DNA of 28,743 nucleotides from Haplomitrium mnioides (Eukaryota > Marchantiophyta > Haplomitriopsida > Calobryales): assembly GCA_049999725.1 (NCBI GenBank), contig JBNGIS010019979.1, positions 1-28,743 on the forward strand, in the 5' to 3' direction. Under the pieces are notes generated by a model, which searched no databases, was not told the origin of the DNA, and saw only the letters and a list, made by a program, of their open reading frames with translations. Shown in pieces: positions 28,693 through 28,743 of this stretch; within the stretch, counting starts at the first letter, position 1; every line of letters begins with the position of its first letter. The position numbers were made by a program, and so were the translations under genes.

Positions 28693-28743
28693 AGATTTGA
28701 TGCGCTTTGTCGTTTTCTTTCCAACAAGATTGATTTCATGCGA

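Overview
The window looks like intergenic DNA from a large, repeat-rich land-plant genome. A gymnosperm is my best guess, but that is inference and no single-copy host gene identifies the species. I see no intact gene, rRNA or tRNA. The sequence is mostly AT-rich and almost everything recognisable is a decayed transposable element, with several elements inserted into one another. Two runs of exactly 100 N (1005-1104 and 18655-18754) are assembly gaps.

Left part (1-11393). Three related copies of a DNA-transposon-like family are present. R1 (1-1269) is inverted and cut by the window edge, A is at about 4711-7322, and B is at about 7323-11393 and sits inside the gene of A. R1 and B share a 24-bp terminal sequence beginning CACTACTA (mutated to CGCTACTT in R1) and the same subterminal layout. 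A and B carry, on the minus strand, wrecks of a gene with the signature of plant DUF7869 proteins. All three carry tandem arrays built on the CG-rich palindrome TATGCGCGCATA, at periods of 52, 37 and 93 bp. R1 is inserted in the integrase of an LTR element (element I copy 1, 1270-3177), which is itself inserted in a minus-strand copia-type gag (3178-3562).

Middle and right part (11394 to about 25500). A second copy of element I lies on the minus strand: gag with a perfect CCHC knuckle and a retropepsin on the right (22740-25150), then a DNA cytosine-5 methyltransferase-like domain (12420-13204), an integrase C-terminus and a 3' LTR (11394-11909). It is split by element II (13205-22692), a plus-strand Ty3/gypsy element with 1.75-kb LTRs that begin TGTCG and end CGACA, and broken gag, protease, RT, RNase H and integrase.

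Taken together, the two element I copies suggest an ancestral order of gag, protease, DNA methyltransferase, RT, RNase H, integrase, PHD finger. Copy 1 keeps integrase and PHD. Copy 2 keeps gag, protease and methyltransferase, and has lost RT, the integrase core and the PHD. A retroelement carrying both a methylation writer and a chromatin reader is the most interesting thing here. The DUF7869 transposon-like family with palindromic arrays is second.

The last 3.2 kb (25500-28743) holds no recognisable gene. It has a TATA-like block near 26453 and a possible LTR end plus primer-binding site at 28681-28692. All copies here are dead; any activity would have to come from relatives elsewhere in the genome.
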